NCBI GenBank assembly: GCA_015486775.1
Contig: WFRA01000156.1
Coordinates: 1 to 7,399, forward strand
DNA from: Kiritimatiellales bacterium
Lineage (GTDB): Bacteria > Verrucomicrobiota > Kiritimatiellia > Kiritimatiellales > Pontiellaceae
DNA: 7,399 nucleotides
Direction: 5' to 3'
Shown: piece by piece, positions 1 through 7,399 of the stretch
How positions within the stretch are numbered: the stretch's first letter is position 1
Layout of the letters: the number at the start of each line of letters is the position of its first letter
Program-made: the position numbers and the translations under genes
Notes under the pieces: generated by a model
What the model saw: the letters and a program-made list of their open reading frames with translations, nothing else
Told to the model about the DNA's origin: nothing
Database searches by the model: none

Positions 1-619
1 CGTTTCCGTAGTAGACCAGAAAATCCGTCGGCGGGGTGGGGGAGGTTCCAGGGGCTGGAAACGCCAGGCCGGATTTGTTGTCGGGAAAATAGTCTCTGGT
101 GGTGGCGTTGTCCCCAAGAAGGAGGAGTTGCAGCGTGTAGCCGGAACCCAGCCCCAGGCTGGATTCGGCGATCTGCATCTCGACCCGGTTTTGGGAAACG
201 GAGTAGGACTGCAAGCCGAGGGAACTCCAACTCCAGGTTGCTTGGCTGGCACCGGAAAACGAATACAATGTTCCCCCTTGGACGAGATAGTCCGCGCCTA
301 TGCCGTAGCCCGCCCCCTTGAAGCCCGTTCCGGCATCGTTGTCCGAATCGATAAAGACATTGTAGCGCCATCCCTGGCCGGCTAAATCGATGTCCCCGGC
401 GGTTTGGTAGCTCAGGTAGAGGTTGCCCTGGCCGCCTGCGGCCCAGAGCGTCGAAAAATCGACCGTGTCGCCCGCGGAAACGTCCCCGGTCGGGTCGGTT
501 CCGAGCGCGGTGATGCCGTTCCAGTCGTCGAATCCGCCGCCAATGGTGATGGCTTTCGCCGCGAGGGTGGTGGAGAGTGCAACAAGCAGAACGTTCCAAA
601 GGCTGGAAGTTTTTTGCAT
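1..619 (-). CDS. Secreted protein with CBM9-like/DOMON-like N-terminal domain (3' end beyond window)
   Basis: An open frame of 206 codons starts at the ATG at 619 and runs off the left edge without a stop, so the C-terminus is missing. Residues 1-23 form a signal peptide (MQKTSS, hydrophobic VLLVALSTTLA, then AKA), so the product is exported. Residues 31-33 are DDW, as in the 'DG..DDW' opening of CBM9-like sugar-binding domains. Residues 84-140 (W.YNVFID.D, GTGF, DYLVQ, WSW..LGLQSYS) match residues 94-157 of the next gene upstream, so the two are tandem paralogues. The tail seen here is rich in Pro and Thr (SPTPPTDF), suggesting a linker. A PEP-CTERM anchor beyond the edge is likely but unseen. 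No good ribosome site lies just before the ATG; the nearest purine run (633-637) is 13 nt away inside a hairpin. Two dyad repeats fall in this gene, at 594-608 in the signal peptide and at 46-60. Substrate is unknown. Confidence 0.75.
   Translation of the reverse strand, partial: MQKTSSLWNVLLVALSTTLAAKAITIGGGFDDWNGITALGTDPTGDVSAGDTVDFSTLWAAGGQGNLYLSYQTAGDIDLAGQGWRYNVFIDSDNDAGTGFKGAGYGIGADYLVQGGTLYSFSGASQATWSWSSLGLQSYSVSQNRVEMQIAESSLGLGSGYTLQLLLLGDNATTRDYFPDNKSGLAFPAPGTSPTPPTDFLVYYGN
46..60. repeat. Dyad repeat TTCCAG-GGG-CTGGAA
   Basis: This is a perfect 6-3-6 palindrome of the TTCCA-N5-TGGAA family. The sixth pair is G:C (CAG/CTG) rather than the usual A:T (CAA/TTG), a double change that keeps the dyad. 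It codes for F-P-A-P-G (residues 187-191) in the partial secreted protein. Confidence 0.85.
594..608. repeat. Dyad repeat TTCCAA-AGG-CTGGAA
   Basis: The ten-base core is perfect. The sixth pair is A/C on the plus strand, which becomes a G-U wobble in the minus-strand mRNA. It lies in the signal-peptide codons (residues 5-9, SSLWN) of the partial secreted protein and is the only copy here in that reading frame. Confidence 0.8.
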
Positions 620-630
620 GCGGGCATCCG

Positions 631-653
631 CACTCCCGCCCGAGGCGGGAGTG
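631..653. repeat. Strong intercistronic hairpin (10-bp stem)
   Basis: CACTCCCGCC pairs perfectly with GGCGGGAGTG around a 3-nt CGA loop. It fills most of the 48 nt between the PEP-CTERM gene stop (668) and the ATG of the downstream paralogue (619). Read on the minus strand there is no T-tract after the stem, so it is not a classical intrinsic terminator. Its downstream arm holds GGGAG, the only purine-rich run near the next start codon. It may stabilise the mRNA, act as a REP-like element or limit translation of the downstream gene. Confidence 0.6.
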
Positions 654-667
654 TGGTTTGTTGGAGA

Positions 668-1378
668 CTAGATGGCCAGTTTCCGGCGAATGGCCAGAAC
701 GGCTCCGCCAAACAGAGCCACCATGCCCAACGTGGCCGGTTCCGGGATGGCCGCGACGGTATAGGTCTCGGCATTCGACTCATACTGGCTGGCCCAGGTT
801 TCGGTCGTCACCCCGTCTCCGGAAACGTTGAATTCCGCCACGAGGTTGTCGCCGCCTGATACGCCCAGATTGGACAAGGGAACGGAAATTTCCGCAATGT
901 CGTCGCTGAAGGAATAGGAGACTAGACCAAGGAAGTTCCAAGACCAGTCGCTTTGGGCGGCTCCGGTGAATTCGTAGACGGAATATGCACCGCCGCTGGC
1001 TCCATACTGGACTAGCCGGTCGTAGCCGTTCGCCATCCATCCGCCATTGAAGCCCGTGGTTCCGGTTGTGTCCGTATCCATGTAGACATTACGGGTCCAA
1101 GTGTTGTTGATATCGCCTCCGCCAGCACCCGAGGTATCGAGCCCGATGTAGAGGTTATCCGCATCGTTCGCCAGATAGATGTCGTCGTAGCTCGAAGCGT
1201 CGGGTGCTCCGGCACCAATCTCGGCGGTGTTGTAGAGAATATCGCCGGGGTTGCTCCAATCCGCCAGGCTTCCGTCGAGCGTGATGGTCTTGAAGGTACC
1301 CGTCAGGTCGGCATGAGCCGACAAGGTGAGGGCGGCGCATAGTGCGACCGCAGTTCCCATGGGTATGATTTTCATCAT
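668..1378 (-). CDS. PEP-CTERM sorting domain protein, CBM9-like
   Basis: A 236-residue exported protein. Residues 1-23 are a signal peptide (MMKIIPMG, hydrophobic core, ending AHA). The body is acidic and Gly/Ser/Thr-rich with an N-terminal LDGSLADW motif (34-41), a 'NLYIGLD' strand (75-81) and 'NVYMDTD..GTTGF' (97-110), resembling CBM9-like or DOMON-like beta-sandwich domains. The C-terminus is a textbook PEP-CTERM signal: PEP at 212-214, a hydrophobic segment at about 216-230, then RRK. In this family an exosortase recognises and processes the tail and the protein reaches the outer surface or matrix; no exosortase is in this window. I chose the start at 1378 (a second ATG follows at 1375) because AAGGAG lies 6 nt upstream and a longer frame to 1459 would bury the signal peptide. 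It is a tandem paralogue of the gene ending at the left edge. Ligand unknown. Confidence 0.85.
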   Translation of the reverse strand: MMKIIPMGTAVALCAALTLSAHADLTGTFKTITLDGSLADWSNPGDILYNTAEIGAGAPDASSYDDIYLANDADNLYIGLDTSGAGGGDINNTWTRNVYMDTDTTGTTGFNGGWMANGYDRLVQYGASGGAYSVYEFTGAAQSDWSWNFLGLVSYSFSDDIAEISVPLSNLGVSGGDNLVAEFNVSGDGVTTETWASQYESNAETYTVAAIPEPATLGMVALFGGAVLAIRRKLAI

Positions 1379-1384
1379 TGGTTT

Positions 1385-1390
1385 CTCCTT
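1385..1390 (-). promoter_or_regulatory. Ribosome binding site deciding the PEP-CTERM gene start
   Basis: AAGGAG on the minus strand, 6 nt before the ATG at 1378 and 9 nt before the ATG at 1375. It rules against the longer frame that begins at 1459. Confidence 0.75.
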
Positions 1391-1605
1391 TGTTGTTTTG
1401 CCCTTATTGGCGGTTTGTCTGTCTCTCGAAATTCTCACGGTCATAATCGATCCACCCACCGGTTCATCCCAGATTTCGGCATGGCCATCGTTTTTTGCCG
1501 TACCTTAACCCACCCTCCATTTATGGAACAAAGCGCGCTCTGCGTAAAGGCCAATATTTTGTCTAAAATGACTATTATTTGATAAATCCGGTTGTCGTCA
1601 GCCGA
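1391..1605 (-). other. Leader and probable promoter region of the PEP-CTERM gene
   Basis: This is the noncoding stretch between thiD and the PEP-CTERM gene. Its thiD-proximal part (about 1550-1590) is much more AT-rich than the surroundings (TTTATCAAATAATAG and TTTTAGACAAAATATT on the minus strand), which fits a promoter, but I could not assign -35 and -10 boxes confidently. A small inverted repeat TCCAT-TT-ATGGA lies at 1516-1527. No clear intrinsic terminator follows thiD. I recognise no riboswitch. Confidence 0.35.
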
Positions 1606-2475
1606 TTATGCAACTGGGAAACGTTCTGGTCGGTCTTCCGGCGCGTTGCGGAAGGGTTCGATGCACATCGGGCCGTGGCCTGCCCCGAGGTTGGCGGGCG
1701 ATTTGAGGCATTGGTTGAGGAAGGTTTTGGCCGTGGCGACGGCCTCGGGCATGGCCTGCCCGAGCGTCAGAGCGGCGGTGATGGCGGAGGAGAGGATGCA
1801 ACCGGTGCCGTGCGTGGCGCGGGTATCGATGCGCGGGCTAGAAAGCCAGAGCGCCTGCGTTCCGTCTGTCCAGTAGTCGCGGCATTCGCCGCCCGCCGCA
1901 TGGCCGCCTTTGATCAACACCGAGCCGACGCCCAGTGCCATCAGTTGTTCGGCGGCGGCTTCCAAGGTTTGGAACTCCCTGCCTAGGATTTTTTCGACCT
2001 CTGGAAGGTTGGGGGTCAGGATTCCAACCTTTGGAAATATGCCGTGGATCAGGATGTCGAGCGCTTCGGGCTCAAGTAGTCCTGTGCCGGAGGTGGAGGC
2101 GAGGACGGGATCGCAGACGATGGGAACTTCCAATGTTTGGAAAAATTCGGCCACCATGTTGCAGGTTTGCACCGAACCCAGCATGCCGGTTTTTATGGCG
2201 GCGGGCGGAAGGTCGGATTCCAAGGCTTGGAACTGGGCACGCAGCAGGGTAGGGGAGGTGGGTTCCAGGGCCTGGACACCCTGAGTGTTCTGCGCAGTGA
2301 GCGCGGTGACGATGGAGCAGCCGTGGATACCGAAGGCATTGAAGGTTTTGAGGTCGGCCTGGATCCCCGCGCCGCCACCGGAGTCGGAACCGGCAATGCT
2401 CCAAGCCACCGGAGGTCGGAGGTCGGAAGGTTGGAAGGTCGGAGGTTTGGGATGGGTTGGATTGCTGTTGTTCAA
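1606..2475 (-). CDS. thiD: Hydroxymethylpyrimidine/phosphomethylpyrimidine kinase
   Basis: A cytoplasmic ribokinase-fold kinase that phosphorylates HMP and then HMP-phosphate for thiamine diphosphate synthesis. Diagnostic motifs are [18 protein letters not shown] (28-45), [11 protein letters not shown] (52-64), KTGML (95-99), DPVLAS.SG.GLL (122-134), TPNLPE (154-159), IKGGH (188-192) and HGTGC (222-226) with the anion-hole/catalytic Cys226. The core has the usual length. The start is TTG at 2475, supported by AAAGG 8 nt upstream; an alternative GTG at 2409 lacks a ribosome site. The TTG start adds about 22 residues rich in Pro before the conserved core, encoded by GGTCGGA-like repeats. Five dyad repeats lie inside the gene; four are read as F/V-Q-x-L-E (residues 67-71, 82-86, 112-116, 168-172) and one as FPKVGI (147-152). 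It lies 85 nt after the DivIC-like gene. No TPP riboswitch was recognised. Confidence 0.93.
   Translation of the reverse strand: MNNSNPTHPKPPTFQPSDLRPPVAWSIAGSDSGGGAGIQADLKTFNAFGIHGCSIVTALTAQNTQGVQALEPTSPTLLRAQFQALESDLPPAAIKTGMLGSVQTCNMVAEFFQTLEVPIVCDPVLASTSGTGLLEPEALDILIHGIFPKVGILTPNLPEVEKILGREFQTLEAAAEQLMALGVGSVLIKGGHAAGGECRDYWTDGTQALWLSSPRIDTRATHGTGCILSSAITAALTLGQAMPEAVATAKTFLNQCLKSPANLGAGHGPMCIEPFRNAPEDRPERFPVA
1960..1974. repeat. Dyad repeat TTCCAA-GGT-TTGGAA
   Basis: Perfect 6-3-6 palindrome within thiD, read on the coding strand as FQTLE (residues 168-172). Confidence 0.9.
2022..2036. repeat. Dyad repeat TTCCAA-CCT-TTGGAA
   Basis: Perfect 6-3-6 palindrome within thiD, in a different reading frame from its neighbours: it encodes FPKVGI (147-152), just before the conserved TPNLPE motif. 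Confidence 0.9.
2128..2142. repeat. Dyad repeat TTCCAA-TGT-TTGGAA
   Basis: Perfect 6-3-6 palindrome within thiD, read as FQTLE (residues 112-116). Confidence 0.9.
2218..2232. repeat. Dyad repeat TTCCAA-GGC-TTGGAA
   Basis: Perfect 6-3-6 palindrome within thiD, read as FQALE (residues 82-86). Confidence 0.9.
2263..2277. repeat. Near-perfect dyad repeat TTCCAG-GGC-CTGGAC
   Basis: Five of six pairs are kept, with G:C at the sixth position as in the copy at 46-60; the outermost base is changed. Read as VQALE (residues 67-71) of ThiD, a position where family members often have V-Q naturally, so part of the match may be protein-driven. Confidence 0.6.
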
Positions 2476-2556
2476 AATTCTAACCTTTGGGGATCAAGCG
2501 ACGGGGACGTCGCTTCTACGACTTACGACCTTTAGACTTTCAGACTTTCGACCTCT
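2411..2556. repeat. Repeat-dense spacer overlapping the thiD start
   Basis: Positions 2411-2450 carry degenerate 7-8 bp units of the form GGAGGTC/GGAAGGT (read GACCTCC/GACCTTC on the minus strand). Positions 2521-2556 carry similar units in the opposite sense (ACTTACGACC, AGACTTTC, CGACCTC). Between them lie a degenerate copy of the dyad (2478-2492, TTCTAA-CCT-TTGGGG) that contains the thiD ribosome site, and a perfect hairpin (2496-2515). The left half is translated as the Pro-rich ThiD N-terminus. Confidence 0.55.
2496..2515. repeat. REP-like hairpin
   Basis: AAGCGACG, a GGGA loop, then CGTCGCTT: a perfect 8-bp stem between the DivIC-like gene and thiD. On the minus strand it is followed by GATCCCC, not a T-tract, so an intrinsic terminator is unlikely. 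It resembles repetitive extragenic palindromes in form; copy number elsewhere is unknown. Confidence 0.6.
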
Positions 2557-2560
2557 GCCT

Positions 2561-2869
2561 TCACTCCCCTCCGGTTTCCTCGGGAAAATGGTAGATGGTT
2601 TCGTCCTTGCGGGCATAGCCGACTTCGTGGGCGACGCGCTCGACATAGACGGGGTCGGTGAGGAAGCGCTGCTGCTTGTTCTTGAGTTCCTTTTCCGCCG
2701 CGACGGTTTCGTCGATCCGCTCTTGCAACGTGTCGCGGGTGGTCTGGTAGGCCTGCATCTGCCTCACCTTCGGACCGAAGGCGAGCACTACGCCAACCAG
2801 CGCCATGATGCCAATGGCGGCCAGCACGATGCGGTTGATCAGGTTCCAGTATTTTTCCGTCTGCTGCAT
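2561..2869 (-). CDS. Septum formation initiator family protein (DivIC/FtsB-like)
   Basis: A 102-residue bitopic inner-membrane protein. A short N-terminal cytoplasmic part ([13 protein letters not shown]) is followed by one transmembrane segment (about 14-32, [18 protein letters not shown]), a predicted coiled coil (about 35-68, rich in Gln, Glu, Lys and Arg) and the family's C-terminal motif: [22 protein letters not shown] (69-90) and IYHFPE (92-97). FtsB/DivIC proteins bridge FtsL and FtsQ in the divisome. Size and domain order match the family; FtsB and DivIC cannot be separated here. Its position downstream of eno, across the inserted BrnTA pair, matches the eno-ftsB gene order found in Escherichia coli and other bacteria. 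No strong Shine-Dalgarno lies before the ATG at 2869. It is probably expressed from the promoter at 2922-2949 and may be cotranscribed with thiD. Confidence 0.85.
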   Translation of the reverse strand: MQQTEKYWNLINRIVLAAIGIMALVGVVLAFGPKVRQMQAYQTTRDTLQERIDETVAAEKELKNKQQRFLTDPVYVERVAHEVGYARKDETIYHFPEETGGE

Positions 2870-2882
2870 GGTTTGCGTGTCG

Positions 2883-2914
2883 CGTATTTCGTACTGCGTA
2901 CTACGTATTTCGTA
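2883..2914. repeat. CGTATTTCGTA direct repeat (period 21 bp)
   Basis: An 11-bp unit CGTATTTCGTA occurs at 2883-2893 and 2904-2914, separated by CTGCGTACTA, which is itself a partial variant (CGTACTA). It lies in the predicted 5' leader of the DivIC-like gene, 14 nt upstream of its ATG. Confidence 0.65.
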
Positions 2915-2921
2915 TGGCGTG

Positions 2922-2949
2922 AATATAGCGGGAAACTGAACGGGAACAA
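2922..2949 (-). promoter_or_regulatory. Predicted sigma70-type promoter for the DivIC-like gene
   Basis: On the minus strand TTGTTC (2949-2944), 16-nt spacer, TATATT (2927-2922). It points to the DivIC-like gene and would give a leader of about 46 nt that contains the CGTATTTCGTA repeat. Confidence 0.45.
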
Positions 2950-3012
2950 GACCCTTTTGCCACCTGCTCGCATACTTGCCAGCGGAGGCGAAAAACGCGG
3001 GGAGATTAATCC

Positions 3013-3050
3013 TTGAGTTGTAAATATAATGTCATACAGTGTCGTTATGA
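3013..3050 (+). promoter_or_regulatory. Predicted brnTA promoter/operator region
   Basis: A perfect -10 hexamer TATAAT lies at 3025-3030 but lacks a good -35. Alternatively TTGAGT (3013-3018), 16-nt spacer, TACAGT (3035-3040) would start transcription close to the ATG at 3047. TCATA (3032-3036) and TATGA (3046-3050) form an inverted repeat across the start, a reasonable place for autoregulation by the BrnA antitoxin. All of this is inference from short matches. Confidence 0.3.
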
Positions 3051-3328
3051 ACAAAATAAGGTTCGAGTGGGATGATTCCAAGAATCGGAGCAACCGGCAG
3101 AAGCATGGTGTTTCGTTCGAGGAGGCGCAGACCGTTTTCTTTGATGACCGCGCCATTGAGTTCTACGACGACGAACACACGGAATGGGAAGACCGCTTTC
3201 TTATGCTGGGATATAGCTTTAAGCTGAGAATGTTGATGGTGTGTCATTGTCATCGCGAGAACGATTCAACCATTCGGATCATTTCAGCCCGCAAGGCAAC
3301 GAACAATGAAAAGAAATTCTATAGGTGA
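3047..3328 (+). CDS. brnT: BrnT family toxin
   Basis: A 93-residue protein of the BrnT (DUF497) family. Conserved features are FEWDDSKN at 6-13, KHGVSFEEA at 19-27, F-x-D at 31-33, the central LGYS (54-57) and RIISARKAT..E (77-88). BrnT toxins have a RelE-like fold and act as ribonucleases that block growth until bound by BrnA. I chose the ATG at 3047 because the family begins just before FEWD and the upstream in-frame ATG at 3029 lies inside a TATAAT hexamer; neither start has a clear ribosome site. The stop at 3326-3328 is 4 nt before the antitoxin ATG, so the pair is probably translationally coupled, toxin first as in other BrnTA loci. It is on the opposite strand from every other gene here and visibly AT-richer, which suggests acquisition. 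Confidence 0.88.
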   Translation: MNKIRFEWDDSKNRSNRQKHGVSFEEAQTVFFDDRAIEFYDDEHTEWEDRFLMLGYSFKLRMLMVCHCHRENDSTIRIISARKATNNEKKFYR

Positions 3329-3332
3329 TGCC

Positions 3333-3551
3333 ATGAAAAAAGAATACGACCTCTCTAAAATGAAGAGCCGCAAAAATCCCTATGCCAGGGAATTGAAAAA
3401 ACAGGTGACAATTCGAATGGGCGTGGACATCATCGACTACTTTAAAGCGATGGCGGAGGAAACGGGCATTCCCTACCAAAACCTGATCAACCTCTATCTT
3501 CGCGACTGCGTGCAAGCTGACCGCAAGCTCAACATGAAGTGGGCCTCGTAG
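3333..3551 (+). CDS. brnA: BrnA/CopG-type antitoxin
   Basis: A 72-residue partner of the BrnT toxin. An N-terminal charged segment (KKEYDLSKMKSRKNPYARELK) is followed by a ribbon-helix-helix-like unit: strand QVTIRMG, helix DIIDYFKAMAEETG, and helix PYQNLINLYLRDCV. In this family the RHH part dimerises and binds the operon promoter while the remainder blocks the toxin. The start at 3333 is preceded by AGGTG with a 5-nt spacer that overlaps the toxin stop codon. The start also removes a longer frame whose first nine residues overlap brnT. A hairpin terminator lies 80 nt downstream. Assignment as antitoxin rests on both motif and position; whether it belongs to BrnA or a neighbouring CopG antitoxin family is not resolvable here. 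Confidence 0.85.
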   Translation: MKKEYDLSKMKSRKNPYARELKKQVTIRMGVDIIDYFKAMAEETGIPYQNLINLYLRDCVQADRKLNMKWAS

Positions 3552-3630
3552 TCGCGGAATATCGACGACCCTTCCTGCATGAGCACCATTCCGTTTTCTG
3601 CCCGAAGGTTTTTGAGGATGGTGTCAAACG

Positions 3631-3658
3631 AAAAAGGCGACCTGAAGGCCGCCTTTTT
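3631..3658. terminator. Bidirectional intrinsic terminator between brnA and eno
   Basis: AAAAAGGCG (3631-3639) pairs perfectly with CGCCTTTTT (3650-3658), with an inner CCT/AGG stem. It has a T-run on both strands, so it can end brnTA transcription (plus) and eno transcription (minus) in this convergent arrangement. Confidence 0.88.
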
Positions 3659-3679
3659 TATTAAACACCGGAGTGTCGG

Positions 3680-6504
<2,825 letters not shown>

Positions 6505-6507
6505 CTT

Positions 6508-7116
6508 CTATCCATACTCTTCCGTGTAGTCTTTTAGGGAGGCTTCGATCACCTTGAGGGCGTGCGCCCGGCCGTATATTTTCTCGATCGTCACATCGGA
6601 GGGTTGCCCGGGGACGAGCTTGTAGGTCTCGAAATAGTGACGCATGCGTTCGACGAGGGCGGGGGGGATCTCTTCGATGTCGTTGGCGCTTTTCCAGAAC
6701 TGGTCGTTGTCGAGCACGGCGACGATCTTGTCGTCGGCCTCGCCGTGGTCGATCATCTGGATGCCACCGATCACGCGGGCCTTGAGGATCACCTCGCCGC
6801 GGTTGATGGGGCGTTCGGTGATGACGCAGATATCGAGCGGGTCGCCGTCGCCGCGTTCGGATTTGGGCGAGAGTTCCCGGACGCGCGCGGCGCAGTAGGT
6901 CTGGGGAATGAAGCCGTAGAGGGTGGGGGTCATCGACGAGGTGAGCTGGGGGCGGTCGACGCGCAGGTAGCCGGTGGTCTTGTCGACCTCGTACTTGACC
7001 GAGTCGAACGGGGTCATTTCGATATAGGCGTTCACAATGCCGGGAAGCGCCTCGCCGGGTTCGAGTCCGTGCCAGGGGTGCGGCCGCCAGCGGTAGAATG
7101 TTTTCGGGAATCCCAT
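6508..7116 (-). CDS. ppa: Inorganic pyrophosphatase, family I
   Basis: A 202-residue soluble cytoplasmic enzyme hydrolysing pyrophosphate to two phosphates, which pulls biosynthetic reactions forward. The signature [11 protein letters not shown] (89-99) supplies metal ligands Asp90, Asp92 and Asp95. Other family active-site positions appear in order: Glu33, Lys41, Glu43, Arg55, Tyr67, Asp123, Asp128, Lys130, and the YK pair at 165-166. It is somewhat longer than the 175-residue E. coli enzyme, with an N-terminal extension beginning [18 protein letters not shown]. The start at 7116 has AAAGGAAA about 6 nt upstream. It lies 21 nt after murA and 3 nt before the protease gene, so all three probably share a transcript. 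Confidence 0.95.
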   Translation of the reverse strand: MGFPKTFYRWRPHPWHGLEPGEALPGIVNAYIEMTPFDSVKYEVDKTTGYLRVDRPQLTSSMTPTLYGFIPQTYCAARVRELSPKSERGDGDPLDICVITERPINRGEVILKARVIGGIQMIDHGEADDKIVAVLDNDQFWKSANDIEEIPPALVERMRHYFETYKLVPGQPSDVTIEKIYGRAHALKVIEASLKDYTEEYG

Positions 7117-7137
7117 GGTCGTTTCCTTTTTTTCGGG

Positions 7138-7399
7138 TTAGTCGATGCGTTTGATGTCCGCGCCGAGCGCGGTAAGTCGGTCTTCGATGGCCTCGTAGCC
7201 GCGATCGATCACTTGGGCATTCTTGATGATGCTCTCGCCCTCGGCGCAGCAGGCGGCGATGAGCATGGCCATGCCGGCACGGATGTCGGGGCTCGTCAGC
7301 GTGCTGCCGCGCAGTTTCGTGGGGCCGATCGCCACTACGCGGTGGGGGTCGCACTGGATGATGTTGGCGCCCATCGCCATGAGGTGGTCGACGAAGTAC
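7138..7399 (-). CDS. murA: UDP-N-acetylglucosamine 1-carboxyvinyltransferase, C-terminal fragment
   Basis: The last 86 residues of MurA; the 5' part lies beyond the right edge. MurA transfers enolpyruvate to UDP-GlcNAc, the first committed step of peptidoglycan synthesis, in the cytoplasm. Visible family features are the [10 protein letters not shown] segment, the [15 protein letters not shown] region, AEGES.I, and the C-terminal [18 protein letters not shown], which carries the conserved substrate-binding Arg of the DRGYE motif. The catalytic Cys loop is in the missing N-terminal half. The end is a TAA at 7138-7140, and ppa follows after 21 nt. It suggests a bacterium with an ordinary peptidoglycan pathway, consistent with the DivIC/FtsB-like gene nearby. 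Confidence 0.93.
   Translation of the reverse strand, partial: YFVDHLMAMGANIIQCDPHRVVAIGPTKLRGSTLTSPDIRAGMAMLIAACCAEGESIIKNAQVIDRGYEAIEDRLTALGADIKRID

Noticed and set aside
128..859. Plus-strand frames across the left end
   Set aside because: They are shadows of the minus-strand partial secreted protein and the PEP-CTERM gene, both of which have signal peptides and homologous blocks.
1379..1500. Riboswitch in the leader of the PEP-CTERM gene
   Set aside because: The leader is long and G/C-structured, but I could not match it to any riboswitch consensus, including c-di-GMP or TPP.
3074..3086. Palindrome GATTC-CAA-GAATC in brnT
   Set aside because: The arms differ from the TTCCAA family and it encodes conserved BrnT residues near DDSKN; probably coincidental.
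3552..3630. Possible short coding relic on the minus strand between brnA and the terminator (FDTILKNLRAENGMVLMQEG)
   Set aside because: The stretch reads like protein for about 27 codons but has no start, ribosome site or family I can name; too short to call a pseudogene.

Overview
This 7.4 kb window reads almost entirely on the minus strand. It holds a conserved housekeeping block followed by lineage-specific secreted genes. I infer a Gram-negative member of the Planctomycetes-Verrucomicrobia-Chlamydiae group, most likely Kiritimatiellota-like. The grounds are a PEP-CTERM (exosortase-sorted) protein, a secreted protein joining an SHD1-like domain to a C39-like peptidase, a '[13 protein letters not shown]' type enolase, and dense short palindromic repeats. 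The taxonomy is inference only.

Layout, read along the minus strand from the right edge. (1) The C-terminus of murA (7138 to edge), ppa (6508-7116) and a secreted SHD1/C39-like protease (5140-6504) are spaced 21 and 3 nt apart and look like one transcription unit. (2) eno (3680-4957) has its own promoter and a bidirectional terminator (3631-3658). (3) A plus-strand BrnT/BrnA toxin-antitoxin pair (3047-3551) is AT-richer and sits between eno and a DivIC/FtsB-like gene (2561-2869); eno and ftsB are adjacent in many bacteria. (4) thiD (1606-2475) starts inside a repeat-dense spacer. (5) Two tandem paralogous secreted proteins follow: a complete PEP-CTERM protein (668-1378) and a 5' fragment running off the left edge (1-619).

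The most striking signal is a 15-bp dyad, TTCCAA-NNN-TTGGAA (core TTCCA-N5-TGGAA). It occurs seven times perfectly in the core, against about 0.007 expected by chance for ten fixed bases in 7.4 kb. Four perfect copies and one near-perfect copy lie in 318 bp inside thiD. Copies occur in all three reading frames and are confined here to protein-coding DNA, and one copy shows a compensatory change that keeps the palindrome. This points to a DNA- or RNA-level element embedded in genes rather than a protein motif. Other repeat types are a perfect 8-bp-stem hairpin (2496-2515), GGTCGGA-like units (2411-2450), a CGTATTTCGTA repeat (2883-2914) and a 10-bp-stem hairpin between the two secreted-protein genes (631-653).

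Functionally, MurA (peptidoglycan precursor), the DivIC/FtsB-like protein (division), enolase (glycolysis), pyrophosphatase and ThiD (thiamine) are core functions. The protease and the PEP-CTERM-type proteins act outside the cytoplasm. The BrnTA pair is the clearest candidate for horizontal acquisition.
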